Part shown: positions 24,571-33,719 of the stretch, in pieces | How the letters are laid out: each line of letters opens with the position of its first letter | Position numbering within the stretch: position 1 is the stretch's first letter | Source: Arthrobacter sp. Y-9 | GTDB lineage: Bacteria > Actinomycetota > Actinomycetes > Actinomycetales > Micrococcaceae | Assembly (NCBI RefSeq): GCF_029690065.1 | Contig: NZ_CP121463.1 | Coordinates: 3,348,001-3,412,000, forward strand | DNA: 64,000 nucleotides | Direction of reading: 5' to 3' | The notes under the pieces: generated by a model | Database searches by the model: none | What the model saw: the letters and a program-made list of their open reading frames with translations, nothing else | What the model was told of the DNA's origin: nothing | Position numbers and translations under genes: made by a program

Positions 24571-25932
24571 TTACTTCTTGTACTTGTCGCCGACCTTGGT
24601 GGCGGCTTCCTGGCCCTTGTTCAGGGCGTCGTCCACGCTGGTCTGCCCGGCGATCGCGGAGCTGACCCCCTGGGAGACGGTGGTGCCGAGATCGGCGAAT
24701 TCGGGGATGCCCACGAACTGGATGCCGACGGTGGGTCGGGGCTGCACGCCCGGGTTCTTCGGATCGACGCTCAGGATGGCCTCCTTCTCCGCCTTGAAGA
24801 ACGGGGCGGCCTTCTGGAAGTCCGCGTTCTCATAGGTGGAGCTGCGCTTGCCGGAGGGCACCTTGGCCCAGCCGAGCTGCTTGGCCACGAGCTCCTCGTA
24901 CTTCTTGGAGCTGGCCCAGGCGATGAACTTGCCCGCCGCATCCTGCTTCTTCGACGCGGCCTGGACGCCCCAGGACCACGTCCAGAGCCAGCCGGCCTGC
25001 TTGGTCTGCTTCACGGGAGCCTGGACGTAGCCGATCTTGCCCTTGACCGGGGACGAGTCGGCTTCCAGCGAGCCACCGGCGGAGGAGGCGTCGTACCACA
25101 TGGCCACCTTGCCCTGGACCATGTTGTTCAGGCACTCGGTGAAGCCTGCCTGTGCCGCGCCGGCCTCGCCGTGCTTGCGGACCAGGTCCACGTAGAACTG
25201 CGTGGCGGCCTTGAACTCGGGGGCGTTGACCTGGGCGTTCCAGTCCTTGTCGAACCAGGTGCCGCCGAAGGTGTTGACCACGGTGGTGAGCGGCGCGAAC
25301 ACCTGCCCCCAGCCCGGCTGGCCGCGCAGGCAGATACCCTTCATGCCGGACTGCGCGCCGTCGGCCTTGGCCGCCAGATCGGCCACCTGGTCCCACGTGG
25401 GGTTGGACGGGACGGTCAGACCCTTGGCCTGGAACACGTCCTTGCGGTACATGAGCAGGGAGGACTCGCCGTAGAAGGGCTCGCCGTAGAGCTTGCCGTC
25501 CGTGCCGGTCAGGGACGCCGTGTAGGCGGGGAGGATGTCCTTCTGGTCGAACTCCGCGTTCTTCGCGACGGTGTCGTCCAGCGGGGCGAGCCACTTGTTG
25601 GCCGAGTAGAACGGGATCTCGTAGTTGGAGAGGGACGCGACGTCGTACTGGCCGGCCTGGCTGGAGAACTCCTGGCTGATCTTGGCGCGGACGTCGTTCT
25701 CCGGCATGACGGTGTAGTTGACCTTGATGCCCGTCTCCTTGGTGAAGTTGTCCGCGGTCAGCTTCTGGAGATCCAGCATCTGCGGGTTGTTCACCATGAG
25801 GACGTTGATGCTCTGGGCGTCTCCAGCACCGTCCCCGCCGCCTGCGCCGGAGCAGGCGGACAGGGCCGTGGTGGCGAGGGCGAGGACTGCGAGCGACGCG
25901 GCGATGCGACGTGGTGTAGGCAGGATCTTCAC
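24571..25932 (-). CDS. Sugar/polyol ABC transporter substrate-binding lipoprotein
   Basis: 453 residues from a GTG at 25932 (upstream GGAAG/GAAAG). A lipoprotein signal ends in the lipobox LSAC followed by a Gly/Asp-rich linker, so the protein is tethered outside the membrane. The rest is a type II periplasmic-binding-protein fold (SBP_bac_1) with motifs such as GEPFYGESSLLMYRKDVF and VQGKVAMWYDASSAGG. The look is that of sorbitol/mannitol-type binding proteins. It delivers the substrate to the two permeases that follow, and lies 106 bases after its likely DeoR regulator. Confidence 0.88.
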   Translation of the reverse strand: MKILPTPRRIAASLAVLALATTALSACSGAGGGDGAGDAQSINVLMVNNPQMLDLQKLTADNFTKETGIKVNYTVMPENDVRAKISQEFSSQAGQYDVASLSNYEIPFYSANKWLAPLDDTVAKNAEFDQKDILPAYTASLTGTDGKLYGEPFYGESSLLMYRKDVFQAKGLTVPSNPTWDQVADLAAKADGAQSGMKGICLRGQPGWGQVFAPLTTVVNTFGGTWFDKDWNAQVNAPEFKAATQFYVDLVRKHGEAGAAQAGFTECLNNMVQGKVAMWYDASSAGGSLEADSSPVKGKIGYVQAPVKQTKQAGWLWTWSWGVQAASKKQDAAGKFIAWASSKKYEELVAKQLGWAKVPSGKRSSTYENADFQKAAPFFKAEKEAILSVDPKNPGVQPRPTVGIQFVGIPEFADLGTTVSQGVSSAIAGQTSVDDALNKGQEAATKVGDKYKK

Positions 25933-26038
25933 GGTTTTTCTTTCTTCCAGGGCCGTTTCAGGCAAGGGTGTAGTGCGGTGAGAGGTGGTGCGGGGTGTTC
26001 CGGTGCGGTTGTTCTGGCGCAGTGTGCGGTGGCGCAGC

Positions 26039-26800
26039 TCAGACCTGGGTGATCTGGACTCCGAGCCGGCGGAAAGGCTGAAGGTGGGACTCCGGGACGG
26101 TCTTCTCCGTGACCACGGCGTCGAGGTCATGGAGATCGGCGAACTTGATGCTGGAATCGACGCCGAACTTCGATTCGTCGGCGATCAGCAGTGTCCGGCG
26201 ACTCGCTCTCACCGCCGCGGATTTCACGGCGGCCACGGAGGAGTCCGGGCAGGTGAGCCCGTGTTTGCCGGTGGCGCCGTTGGTGCCCACGACGGCGAGG
26301 TCCAGGACCAGCCGGCTGAGCATGTCGGTGGCCCAGTGGTCCACGGCGCCGAGGGTGTTCGGACGGACACGGCCTCCGAGGATGACCACGTCCAGATGGG
26401 GACGGACCGCCAGCTGGCTGGCCACCGGCAGAGAGCTCGTGACCACCAGGACCGGCCGGTTGGGCCGGAGCTGCGCTGCGTACGCGGCGGCCGTGGAGCC
26501 TTCGTCGATGAAGATCGACTCCACCTCGTCCGTGTACTCGAGCGCCGCCTGAGCGATTCTGGCCTTCGCCTCGGGGTGTGAGGAACCACGGGCCAGGAGC
26601 GTGCTTTCGAAGCCGAGCTTCTCCACGGGGATGGCTCCCCCGTGGACCCGGCGGATCAGTCCGCGCCGTTCCAGGACGTTCAGGTCCCGGCGAACCGTCT
26701 CCACGGCGACGCCCAATTGCCCCGCGATCTCCGGAACCTCGAGGCGGCCCTGCGCACGGGCCGCCTCGATGATCCATCGATGGCGTTCCACTGGGTACAT
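26039..26800 (-). CDS. DeoR/GlpR-family regulator of the polyol operon
   Basis: 253 residues from MYPVERHRWIIEAARAQGR at 26800. The DeoR helix-turn-helix signature VAVETVRRDLNVLERRGLIRRVHGGAIPVE is intact. The DeoRC sensor domain contains FIDEGSTAAAYA, ILGGRVRPNT and ADESKFGVDSS. It precedes the ABC transporter genes in the same direction, so it likely represses that operon and itself and is released by a sugar phosphate made by the FGGY kinase. The open frame continues 45 codons upstream, but without family similarity. Confidence 0.9.
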   Translation of the reverse strand: MYPVERHRWIIEAARAQGRLEVPEIAGQLGVAVETVRRDLNVLERRGLIRRVHGGAIPVEKLGFESTLLARGSSHPEAKARIAQAALEYTDEVESIFIDEGSTAAAYAAQLRPNRPVLVVTSSLPVASQLAVRPHLDVVILGGRVRPNTLGAVDHWATDMLSRLVLDLAVVGTNGATGKHGLTCPDSSVAAVKSAAVRASRRTLLIADESKFGVDSSIKFADLHDLDAVVTEKTVPESHLQPFRRLGVQITQV

Positions 26801-27161
26801 GTCTGCCCGTCTCTTAGAGTTTGCGCCCGAAGCTGACTGCTTGGCTGGGTTCGATTGTGGCATCCGCCACACCTCCAGCGATACGCCCAGGTGAAACGGG
26901 CATCCCGGCGTGGTCATTCGGGCTGAAACGGGCAATCAGTGCGGGATTGATGACCGACGACGGGGTGCCGGTGCGGCGTTCGAAGAAGCGGTGCATGACG
27001 ACGTTGTGCATGGTGCTGACTCCCAGGGATCGAAGCGGGGACAGCTCGATTATGGGCAGCGTTCAGCCCCGCCCCGGCGACCGTTTGGGTGGCTGCGCGT
27101 GACCGAGTGGTGACCGGCTCGACGGCGACGCGGCCGCCGTCGAGCCGGGTCGCCGTCGTGG
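26801..27161. other. Intergenic region between two DeoR genes
   Basis: About 360 bases with no supported gene. It should hold the promoter of the polyol operon (minus strand) near 26,830-26,950. Short repeated motifs (GAAACGGGCA at 26902 and 26937) could be regulator half-sites. A clear hairpin lies at its right end and is listed separately. Confidence 0.4.
27114..27148 (-). terminator. Hairpin terminator downstream of the second DeoR gene
   Basis: A perfect 13-bp stem, CCGGCTCGACGGC (27114-27126) with GCCGTCGAGCCGG (27136-27148), encloses a nine-base loop. It begins just past the stop of the minus-strand DeoR gene at 27162. Confidence 0.65.
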
Positions 27162-27923
27162 TCAGACGCGCAGCACGCGCGGGCCGAGCGTCTCGTACCG
27201 CTGGGCCTCGTGCGCGGAGAGGGCGCCGTCCGTGACGATCGTTTCGAAGTCCTGCACCGTGGCGAAGCGGCAGAAGCTGGTGACGCCGAACTTGGTGTGG
27301 GTGCCCACCAGGATGCGCCGCCGGGACTGCCGGACCGCTTCCTGTTTGATCGCGGCGACGGCGGGGTCCGGCGTCGTGAGGCCATGCTCGCGGGAGATGC
27401 CGTTGGCGCCCAGGAACGCGACGTCGATCTGCAGTTCGCCGAGCATGCGCAGCGCCCAGTGGTCGACGGTCGCGAGGGTGTGGCCGCGCATGCGGCCGCC
27501 CAGCAGGAGCACCGTCACCCCGGGACTGCGCGAGAGCGCCTGCGCCGCGAGGAGGGACGCGGTCACCACGGTCAGGCGCCGTGCGTCCCGGAGCTCCTCC
27601 GCGATGAGCCGGGGCGTGAAACCCTCGTCGAGGAACACCGTCTCGGCCCCGTGCAGCAGCTCCGCGGCCGCCGTCGCGATGCGCCGCTTCTCCGCGACGT
27701 TGGCGGTGGCCCGGTAGCCGGTGTCGGATTCGAAACCGGCCGTCTCCACCGCGACGGCTCCGCCGTGGACCCGGCGCAGCACGCCACGGTCCACCAGGGC
27801 CCGCAGATCCCGGCGCACGGTCTCGGCGGCGGCGCCCAGCGCGGGCACGAGCGACGCGACCTCCACCTTCCCCTGCTCCCGCGCGAGATCGAGAATCCGG
27901 GCCTGGCGTTCCTGTGGTTCCAT
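27162..27923 (-). CDS. DeoR/GlpR-family transcriptional regulator
   Basis: 253 residues. N-terminal winged helix: RQARILDLAREQGKVEVASL, then AAAETVRRDLRALVDRGVLRRVHGGAVAVE. The sensor domain has FLDEGFTPRLIAEEL, LLGGRMRGHTLATVDHWALRML and THTKFGVTSF. The gene is downstream of the PfkB-type kinase gene on the same strand, separated by a strong hairpin, so it is probably expressed from its own promoter. It is a good candidate regulator for the divergent kinase/aldolase pair. It differs clearly from the DeoR at 26039, so the two are not a recent duplication. Confidence 0.9.
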   Translation of the reverse strand: MEPQERQARILDLAREQGKVEVASLVPALGAAAETVRRDLRALVDRGVLRRVHGGAVAVETAGFESDTGYRATANVAEKRRIATAAAELLHGAETVFLDEGFTPRLIAEELRDARRLTVVTASLLAAQALSRSPGVTVLLLGGRMRGHTLATVDHWALRMLGELQIDVAFLGANGISREHGLTTPDPAVAAIKQEAVRQSRRRILVGTHTKFGVTSFCRFATVQDFETIVTDGALSAHEAQRYETLGPRVLRV

Positions 27924-27974
27924 CCGACCATTGTGACGCCCGATCGGTCACAGCGGGAGGGGTGACGATGCCGA

Positions 27975-28031
27975 TGCGGGGTCACTTGATGTCGCCTGAG
28001 GGCCCCGAATCCGACGACAAGTGACCCCGCA
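27975..28031 (-). terminator. Inverted repeat terminator after the PfkB gene
   Basis: TGCGGGGTCACTTG (27975-27988) pairs perfectly with CAAGTGACCCCGCA (28018-28031), with a 29-base loop. It lies between the end of the kinase gene and the next DeoR gene. Its CACTTGATG edge also occurs in the 23-bp inverted repeat at 42121-42183. Confidence 0.6.
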
Positions 28032-28048
28032 CTGGGCCCCGGAGCCCG

Positions 28049-29026
28049 TCAGCCCTTCGCCGGCTCCGAGAGCGGCCGGGCCGCGTCCGGCACATCGGCC
28101 ACCGTGATCCGGTCCCGGAGGTCCGGGTCCACGTCGAAGAGAGTCGTCGCGTGGCCGACCGCCGACGACGCGTACAGGATCGCGGAGGCCAGACACTCGG
28201 CCGGCTCCGCGCCGCCGTCGCGCGCGGCGAGGAAGCCCGCCAGCGACGCGTCCCCGGCGCCCACCGTGTTGAGGACCTGCACGTCGCGGGCCCAGCCATG
28301 CAGGGCGTGCCCGGCATCCACGTAGACCATGCCGTCAGCGCCCAGGCTCGCCAGCACCGCACCGGCGCCCCGGATCAGAACCTCCCGGGCGGCCTCCACG
28401 ACATCCCCGACCGTCCCGAGCTCCCGGCCGGTCTCGGCCGCCAGCTCGTGCACATTCGGCTTCACGAGCCCCGGTCCGGCCGCGAGCGCCCGGCTCAGCA
28501 CGTCCCCGGACGCGTCCACGACGACGGCGGCGCCCAGCTCCCGGCCCAGCCTCACGAGCGCGGGGTGGAACCCTTCCGGGGCGCCGGGCGGGAGGCTCCC
28601 GCACAGCGCGAGGGTGGTCACGCCGTCGGACGCCGCGAGTGCTTCGGAGAGCGCCACGCGCACCGCGTCGAGCACACGCTGCGCAAGGTCCTCCCCCAGG
28701 GGCGCCCCCGGTTCGTTGATCTTGGTCCCGGCATGCCCGGGGACGCGGAGGGTGATGTTCGTCCGGACCTCCGCACCGCTGGGCACCACCACGGCGTCGA
28801 CACCCATTCCAGCGAGCTGTTCCCTCATGAAAACCCCGGTGCCCCCACCGGCCGGGAAGAGGGCCCGCGTGGGAACCCCGTTCCGCTGGAGGGCGACGGA
28901 CACGTTGACGCCCTTGCCGCTCGCCTCGCGGGTGCTTTCGGTGGCGACATTGACCGCGTCGAAAGCGAAGGAGTCCGTGGTGACGGTCCAGTCGATGGCC
29001 GGATTGGGGGTGACGGTGAGGATCAT
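28049..29026 (-). CDS. PfkB-family sugar-phosphate kinase (1-phosphofructokinase/tagatose-6-phosphate kinase type)
   Basis: 325 residues. It starts with ILTVTPNPAIDWTVTTD, the usual beginning of FruK/LacC-type kinases. It then shows ASGKGVNVSVALQRNGVP, GSLPPGAPEGF and the catalytic NTVGAGDASLAGFLAARDGG with the GAGD anion hole and Asp base. Such enzymes phosphorylate fructose-1-phosphate or tagatose-6-phosphate to the bisphosphate. The divergent class II aldolase would then split the bisphosphate, so the pair forms the lower end of a ketohexose or hexitol pathway. There is no fructose PTS gene nearby, which speaks mildly for the tagatose/polyol route. Confidence 0.87.
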   Translation of the reverse strand: MILTVTPNPAIDWTVTTDSFAFDAVNVATESTREASGKGVNVSVALQRNGVPTRALFPAGGGTGVFMREQLAGMGVDAVVVPSGAEVRTNITLRVPGHAGTKINEPGAPLGEDLAQRVLDAVRVALSEALAASDGVTTLALCGSLPPGAPEGFHPALVRLGRELGAAVVVDASGDVLSRALAAGPGLVKPNVHELAAETGRELGTVGDVVEAAREVLIRGAGAVLASLGADGMVYVDAGHALHGWARDVQVLNTVGAGDASLAGFLAARDGGAEPAECLASAILYASSAVGHATTLFDVDPDLRDRITVADVPDAARPLSEPAKG

Positions 29027-29058
29027 GGAGGCTTCCCTGAATCGGAGTGCGAAGGGTT

Positions 29059-29096
29059 GTATTTGGTTGGATTTAAGCCAATACTATTGGAAATAC
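29059..29096. promoter_or_regulatory. Palindromic operator region between divergent kinase and aldolase genes
   Basis: CCAATACTATTGG (29078-29090) is a perfect palindrome around one central base. Outer arms GTATTT (29059-29064) and AAATAC (29091-29096) flank it, and TTGG at 29067 with CCAA at 29078 forms a further half-site. The block sits in the 100-base space shared by both promoters and is A/T-rich against its surroundings. A DeoR-type repressor is the likely ligand. Confidence 0.55.
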
Positions 29097-29126
29097 CTCA
29101 GAAGCCCAAGACTCACGGAGTACACC

Positions 29127-29957
29127 ATGGCGCTCATCACCACCGCCGAACTCGTCGCCGACGCGCAGGCCCGCCAGGCCGCCGTCGTCGCCTTCAACGT
29201 CATCACCCTGGAGCATGCTCAGGGCATCCTCGCGGGCGCCGAGCGTGCGGGCCGACCGGTCATCCTGCAGCTGAGTCAGAACGCCGTGACGTACCACGGC
29301 TCCCCTACCGCCATCGCGGCCGCGATCACCGCCGCCGCGCGCGAATCCCGCGCGGACGCCTCGTTCCACCTGGACCACGTGACGGACACCGACCTGCTCC
29401 AGCGGGCCTCCGCGCTGGGCGCCAGTTCCGCGATGTACGACGGCGCGCACCTCCCGTTCGCGGACAACGTCGCCCGGACGCGGGCCATGGTCGAATGGGG
29501 CGCCGAGCACGGCGTGTGGATCGAAGCCGAGCTGGGAGAGATCGGCGGCAAGGACGGGGCCCACGCCCCGGGAGTCCGCACCGACCCGGCCGAGGCACGG
29601 CAGTTCGTCGAAGACACCGGGGTCGCCGCGCTGGCCGTGGCCGTCGGGTCCTCGCACGCCATGACCGAACAGACCGCCGCACTGGATCTGGACCTCATCC
29701 AGGCCTTGGCGGAAGCAGTCCCGGTCCCGCTCGTCCTGCACGGATCCTCAGGTGTCCCCGACGATCAGCTGCGCAGCGGCGCGGAGCGCGGCATGGTGAA
29801 GATCAATGTCGGCACCGCGCTGAACGTCGCCTACACGGGCGCCGTCCGGTCCGCGCTGGCCGGTAACCCGGCCCTGACGGACCCCCGCAAGTACTCCGCC
29901 CCGGCGCGCGCCGCCGTGGCCGACGCCGTCGAACACGTTCTGGGCGTCCTCGCCTGA
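29127..29957 (+). CDS. Class II (zinc-dependent) fructose/tagatose-bisphosphate aldolase
   Basis: 276 residues from an ATG at 29127 with GGAG eight bases upstream. The zinc and catalytic residues are visible: HLDHVTD (Asp/His), the GSSHAM histidine and the VLHGSSGVPDDQL histidine, followed by the phosphate-binding KINVGTALN. Length and sequence match the GatY/KbaY/FbaA class II family, which splits a ketohexose bisphosphate to glyceraldehyde-3-phosphate and dihydroxyacetone phosphate. It diverges from the PfkB kinase gene across a shared palindromic region. Sequence alone does not separate fructose from tagatose specificity. Confidence 0.88.
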   Translation: MALITTAELVADAQARQAAVVAFNVITLEHAQGILAGAERAGRPVILQLSQNAVTYHGSPTAIAAAITAAARESRADASFHLDHVTDTDLLQRASALGASSAMYDGAHLPFADNVARTRAMVEWGAEHGVWIEAELGEIGGKDGAHAPGVRTDPAEARQFVEDTGVAALAVAVGSSHAMTEQTAALDLDLIQALAEAVPVPLVLHGSSGVPDDQLRSGAERGMVKINVGTALNVAYTGAVRSALAGNPALTDPRKYSAPARAAVADAVEHVLGVLA

Positions 29958-29983
29958 GGGCGAGAATCGAACAGCCGAAACTC

Positions 29984-31396
29984 TCAGCCCCCATACCCCG
30001 CTGACCAGTGCCGGAAGGCGGCGAGCGCGGCGCCGTCGCCCAGGGTCTGCGGCACCAGGTGACCGTCCTGCGGCCACACAGGGAACGCGCCCGCCAGGAC
30101 CCCTGCCGCCTGGATCGCCGCGCCGCGCGCCACGTACTCGTCCGGATCGGGAACGAGGACCGGGAGGCCGAACACGTCCGCCGCCACGGCCCGCGCGGCG
30201 TGGGCCTGGCTGCCGCCGCCGATGAGGATGACGCGCCGGGCCCTGGCGCCTTGGGCCTCCAGCGCGTCAAGGCCCAGGGCGAGCGAGGCGATGACCCCCT
30301 CGAACGCCGCCCGCGCCACATTGCCGGGGGTCCAGTTCTCCAGGGTCATCCCGTGGAGGCCGCCCTTCGCGTGAGGCAGGTTCGGGGTGCGCTCGCCTTC
30401 GAAGTACGGCACCATGGTCAGCCCGCCGGAGCCGGGGCGGGCCGCACTGGCCAGCGCGTCCAGCCGGTCGAGCTTCACGCCGAGCAGCTGCGCCGTGGCG
30501 TCGAAGACCCGCGCCGCATTGAGCGTGCAGACCAGGGGCAGGTAGTTGCCGGTGGCGTCCGCGAATCCCGCCACCACGCCCTCCGGATCGTGGCTGGGCG
30601 CCGAGGACACCGCGAAGATCGTGCCGGACGTCCCCAGGGACACGACCACATCCCCCAGCTGTGCGCCGACCCCGAGGGCCGCCGCGGCGTTGTCCCCGGC
30701 GCCGGGCGCCAGAAGCTGGCCCGACGGAAGCCGCCCCGCGGACTCGAGCGGGCCGAGCACCCGCGGCAGGACGACGTCGTGCCCGAGCACGTTCCGGACC
30801 ACCTCGGGCAGATACGCCCCCTGCGCGGCCGAGTAGTATCCCGTGCCCGAGGCGTCCGACCGGTCCGTGACCAGCGCGTCCAGATCAGGATCGCCGGGAC
30901 CGTGCCCGGACAGGCGCCATTGCAGCCAGTCGTGGGGGAGGCAGACGGCGGCCACCTTCCGGGCGTTGGCCGGTTCGTTCGCGGCGAGCCAGTGCAGCTT
31001 GGAGACGGTCAGCGAGGCGACCGGCACCGTTCCTGTGGTGCGGGCCCAGTACTCACGGCCCAGCTCGGGAGTGGGGCCGGCGGTGGCGACGAGACGGTCG
31101 GCGTCCGGGGCGGAGCGCACGTCGTTCCAGAGCAGTGCCGGCCGGATGACCTCGCCCCGATCATCGAGACAGACCATGCCGTGCTGCTGTCCCGCGATCG
31201 ACACCGCATCCACGCCGTCCAGTCCCCCGGCCTGGCGCAGGGCCTCGTGCAGCGCATCCCACCAGTGTTCCGGGTCCACCTCGGTGCCCTGCGGATGCCG
31301 GGCCCGGCCCTGCCTCAGCACCGTTCCGGTCTCGGCGTCCCGGATGGTCACCTTGCACGACTGGGTGGAGGTGTCGATCCCCGCGACCAGCGCCAT
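29984..31396 (-). CDS. xylB: Xylulokinase
   Basis: 470 residues. The FGGY start [21 protein letters not shown], the substrate segment [21 protein letters not shown], and the ATP-site [20 protein letters not shown] are those of XylB. It phosphorylates D-xylulose to xylulose-5-phosphate. Its gene follows the mannitol-type dehydrogenase with a two-base gap. D-arabitol oxidised to D-xylulose would feed it directly; a looser kinase could also act on fructose from mannitol. It converges on the aldolase gene with only 26 bases between stops and no obvious terminator. Confidence 0.9.
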   Translation of the reverse strand: MALVAGIDTSTQSCKVTIRDAETGTVLRQGRARHPQGTEVDPEHWWDALHEALRQAGGLDGVDAVSIAGQQHGMVCLDDRGEVIRPALLWNDVRSAPDADRLVATAGPTPELGREYWARTTGTVPVASLTVSKLHWLAANEPANARKVAAVCLPHDWLQWRLSGHGPGDPDLDALVTDRSDASGTGYYSAAQGAYLPEVVRNVLGHDVVLPRVLGPLESAGRLPSGQLLAPGAGDNAAAALGVGAQLGDVVVSLGTSGTIFAVSSAPSHDPEGVVAGFADATGNYLPLVCTLNAARVFDATAQLLGVKLDRLDALASAARPGSGGLTMVPYFEGERTPNLPHAKGGLHGMTLENWTPGNVARAAFEGVIASLALGLDALEAQGARARRVILIGGGSQAHAARAVAADVFGLPVLVPDPDEYVARGAAIQAAGVLAGAFPVWPQDGHLVPQTLGDGAALAAFRHWSAGYGG

Positions 31397-31398
31397 GC

Positions 31399-32937
31399 TC
31401 AGCCTTCCCGTCCGGCGAGGCCCGCCAGGTCCGCCACGGTCGCCGCGGCGCCCCGCTCGTGCAGGCTCGCCAGTGCGGCCAGGTAGGGCTCGGTGAACCG
31501 CGGGTCATCCACCAGATCTCCGAACACCTCGCGCTGGGCGACGAATGCCAGCGGTTCCTCCGCCTGCCGTGCCGCGGCGGCCATGAGCGGCTCCTTCAAA
31601 CGGTCGACGACGGCGATCGGCTCCCCCGCCTCGTCCACGCCTTCCGCGTACCGCGCCCAGGAGGCGACCACCGCAGCGCTGCGGCCCACCTCCCGATCCT
31701 CCCCCGCATCCGACGCCGCGAGGTTCTCCCGGATCACGGGGACCAGCCACTTGGGGATCCGGTCCGAGCTCTCGGCGCAGAGGCGGGCCAGGGTGTCCCT
31801 GATGTGCTCGTTGGAGAAGCGCTCGATCAGCTGACGCTTGTAGGCGTCCAGGTCCACGCCGGGCACCGGGCGGAGCGTGGGGGTGGCTTCGCGATCCATG
31901 TAGTCGAGCAGGAAGCGGGCGAGGTCCGGGTCCTGGGCGGCCTCATGCGCGTACCGGTGGCCCGCCAGGTAGCCGAAGTAGCCCATGCCCTGGTGGCTGG
32001 CGTTGAGCAGGCGGAGTTTCATGAGTTCGTAGGGTTCGACGTCCGGCACGAGCTGCACCCCGGCGTCCTCGTAGGGCGGCCGTCCGGGGCCCGACGCGCC
32101 GGGCACGAAGTGGTCCTCCAGCACCCACTGCGTGAACGGCTCGCAGACCACCGGCCAGGCGTCGGTGTATCCGTGGTCGTCCTGGACGGCTGCCCGGTCC
32201 GCGTCGGTGGTCACGGGCGTGATGCGGTCCACCATCGAGTTCGGGAACGGCACCTCGGCCTCCATCCAGGCGCCGAGTTCCGGGTCCCGCAGCCGGGCGA
32301 AAGCCGTGAACATCGTGCGGGCCACGTCCCCGTTGCCCTGGATGTTGTCGCAGGACATCACCGTGAAGGGCGGCACTCCCCGGGCGCGACGCCGGGCGAG
32401 GGCCTCCGTGACCAGGCCGAAGACGGTGCCGGGCACGGCGCCCGCGGTGAGGTCGGCCCGCACGGCGGGGGCGGCGTCGTCGAACTCGCCGGTGACGTGG
32501 TGGAAGTTGTAGCCGCCCTCGGTGATGGTCAGCGAGACGATGCGGATCTCCGGGGAGGCCATCTTCTCGATCACGGCCTCGGGGGCGTCCGGGGCGAAGA
32601 GGTAGTCCACGATCGAGCCGATGACGCGGGCCTCACGACGGCCGTCGGGGTGCTTGATGACCAGCGTGTAGAGGTGGTCCTGCGCCTCCATGACGTCCAG
32701 CATGTGCCGGTCGCCGGGGAGGACGCCCACGCCGCAGATGGCCCAGTCGAACGCCTCGCCCTGGTTCATGAGGGTGTCCAGGTACATGGCCTGATGCGCC
32801 CGATGGAATCCGCCCACGCCGAAATGGACGATCCCCGCCGTGAGCCGCGAGCGGTCGTAGGAAGGCACGGTCACCGGGGTGGCTCCGGGCAGGCCTTCGG
32901 CGAGGGCGGGCAGCAGGTGCTGGGAGAGCGGGAGCAT
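31399..32937 (-). CDS. Mannitol/arabitol dehydrogenase family protein (long-chain polyol dehydrogenase)
   Basis: 512 residues from an ATG at 32937 with AGAGGA upstream. NAD-binding start [20 protein letters not shown], the middle CDNIQGNGD, and the catalytic K-x4-N-x2-H in [19 protein letters not shown] (Lys, Asn and His all present) identify a long-chain mannitol 2-dehydrogenase / D-arabitol 4-dehydrogenase. It oxidises a polyol to a ketose with NAD+. Coupling to xylulokinase favours D-arabitol or a broad hexitol/pentitol activity. No transporter gene adjoins this pair, so it may rely on the CUT1 importer at 22632-25932. Confidence 0.9.
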   Translation of the reverse strand: MLPLSQHLLPALAEGLPGATPVTVPSYDRSRLTAGIVHFGVGGFHRAHQAMYLDTLMNQGEAFDWAICGVGVLPGDRHMLDVMEAQDHLYTLVIKHPDGRREARVIGSIVDYLFAPDAPEAVIEKMASPEIRIVSLTITEGGYNFHHVTGEFDDAAPAVRADLTAGAVPGTVFGLVTEALARRRARGVPPFTVMSCDNIQGNGDVARTMFTAFARLRDPELGAWMEAEVPFPNSMVDRITPVTTDADRAAVQDDHGYTDAWPVVCEPFTQWVLEDHFVPGASGPGRPPYEDAGVQLVPDVEPYELMKLRLLNASHQGMGYFGYLAGHRYAHEAAQDPDLARFLLDYMDREATPTLRPVPGVDLDAYKRQLIERFSNEHIRDTLARLCAESSDRIPKWLVPVIRENLAASDAGEDREVGRSAAVVASWARYAEGVDEAGEPIAVVDRLKEPLMAAAARQAEEPLAFVAQREVFGDLVDDPRFTEPYLAALASLHERGAAATVADLAGLAGREG

Positions 32938-33073
32938 GGGTTCCTCTCGTGACGGGTACGTGGGCTCCACCGTCTGCGATCCGCGGGTCCGGGGCAAGAG
33001 GCGGCGCCGGATCGGTCGGAAACGGGCAGGAGAGGGACACGCTGGAAGCGCGGTCGCGTGGAAGGATGGCCCT

Positions 33074-33682
33074 ATGCCGAGCAGAGAGAGCATCGTCAGC
33101 TTCGAGGAACCACCGGCCCCGGAAGGCGTCGATCCCTATGTGAACGGCGCCGGGCCGAGCCCGGGGATCGCCGTGGTGCCGCCGCGGGCGGAGTGGCCCG
33201 GGCTGTTCGAGACGCTGACCGCGCGGATCCGCGCCACGCTCGGCTGGAGAGCGCTGACCATCGAGCACGTGGGCTCCACCTCCGTGCCGGGTCTGTCCGC
33301 CAAGCCGACCATCGACATCGACCTGATCGTCGCGGACCCGGAGCGGGAGGAGGACTACGTCCCGGCACTCGAACAGCAGGGATTCGTCCTGAGGGTCCGC
33401 GAGCCATGGTGGTTCGGCCACCGGATGCTCGCCCTGCAGGAACCGGCTTGTCACCTGCATGTCTTCGGCCCGGACAGCCCGGAACCGGTCAAACACCGGA
33501 TCTTCCGCGACTGGCTGCGCGGGAATCCCGATGATCGCGAACGCTACGAGGCGGCGAAGCTGCGCGCCTCAGCGGAGGCGACCGCCGCGGGGGAACACTC
33601 CATGGAGTACAACGCCCGCAAGGAGTCCGTCATCCGGGAGATCTACGACCGCGCCTTCCGCGCCGCGGGGCTCATCCGCTGA
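33074..33682 (+). CDS. GrpB family protein (nucleotidyltransferase-like fold)
   Basis: 202 residues from an ATG at 33074 with AAGGA upstream. The core TIEHVGSTSVPGLSAKPTIDIDLIVAD and the later CHLHVF...RIFRDWLRGNPDDRERYEAAK are characteristic of the GrpB/YqkA family (PF04229), which has a nucleotidyltransferase-like fold with GS and DxD-like positions. Its biochemical role is not established. It diverges from the polyol dehydrogenase gene, and no partner nearby points to a pathway. Confidence 0.85.
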   Translation: MPSRESIVSFEEPPAPEGVDPYVNGAGPSPGIAVVPPRAEWPGLFETLTARIRATLGWRALTIEHVGSTSVPGLSAKPTIDIDLIVADPEREEDYVPALEQQGFVLRVREPWWFGHRMLALQEPACHLHVFGPDSPEPVKHRIFRDWLRGNPDDRERYEAAKLRASAEATAAGEHSMEYNARKESVIREIYDRAFRAAGLIR

Positions 33683-33719
33683 GCCGTTTCGCCCGCCGAT
33701 TCCTCTACGCTGAGGCCTC

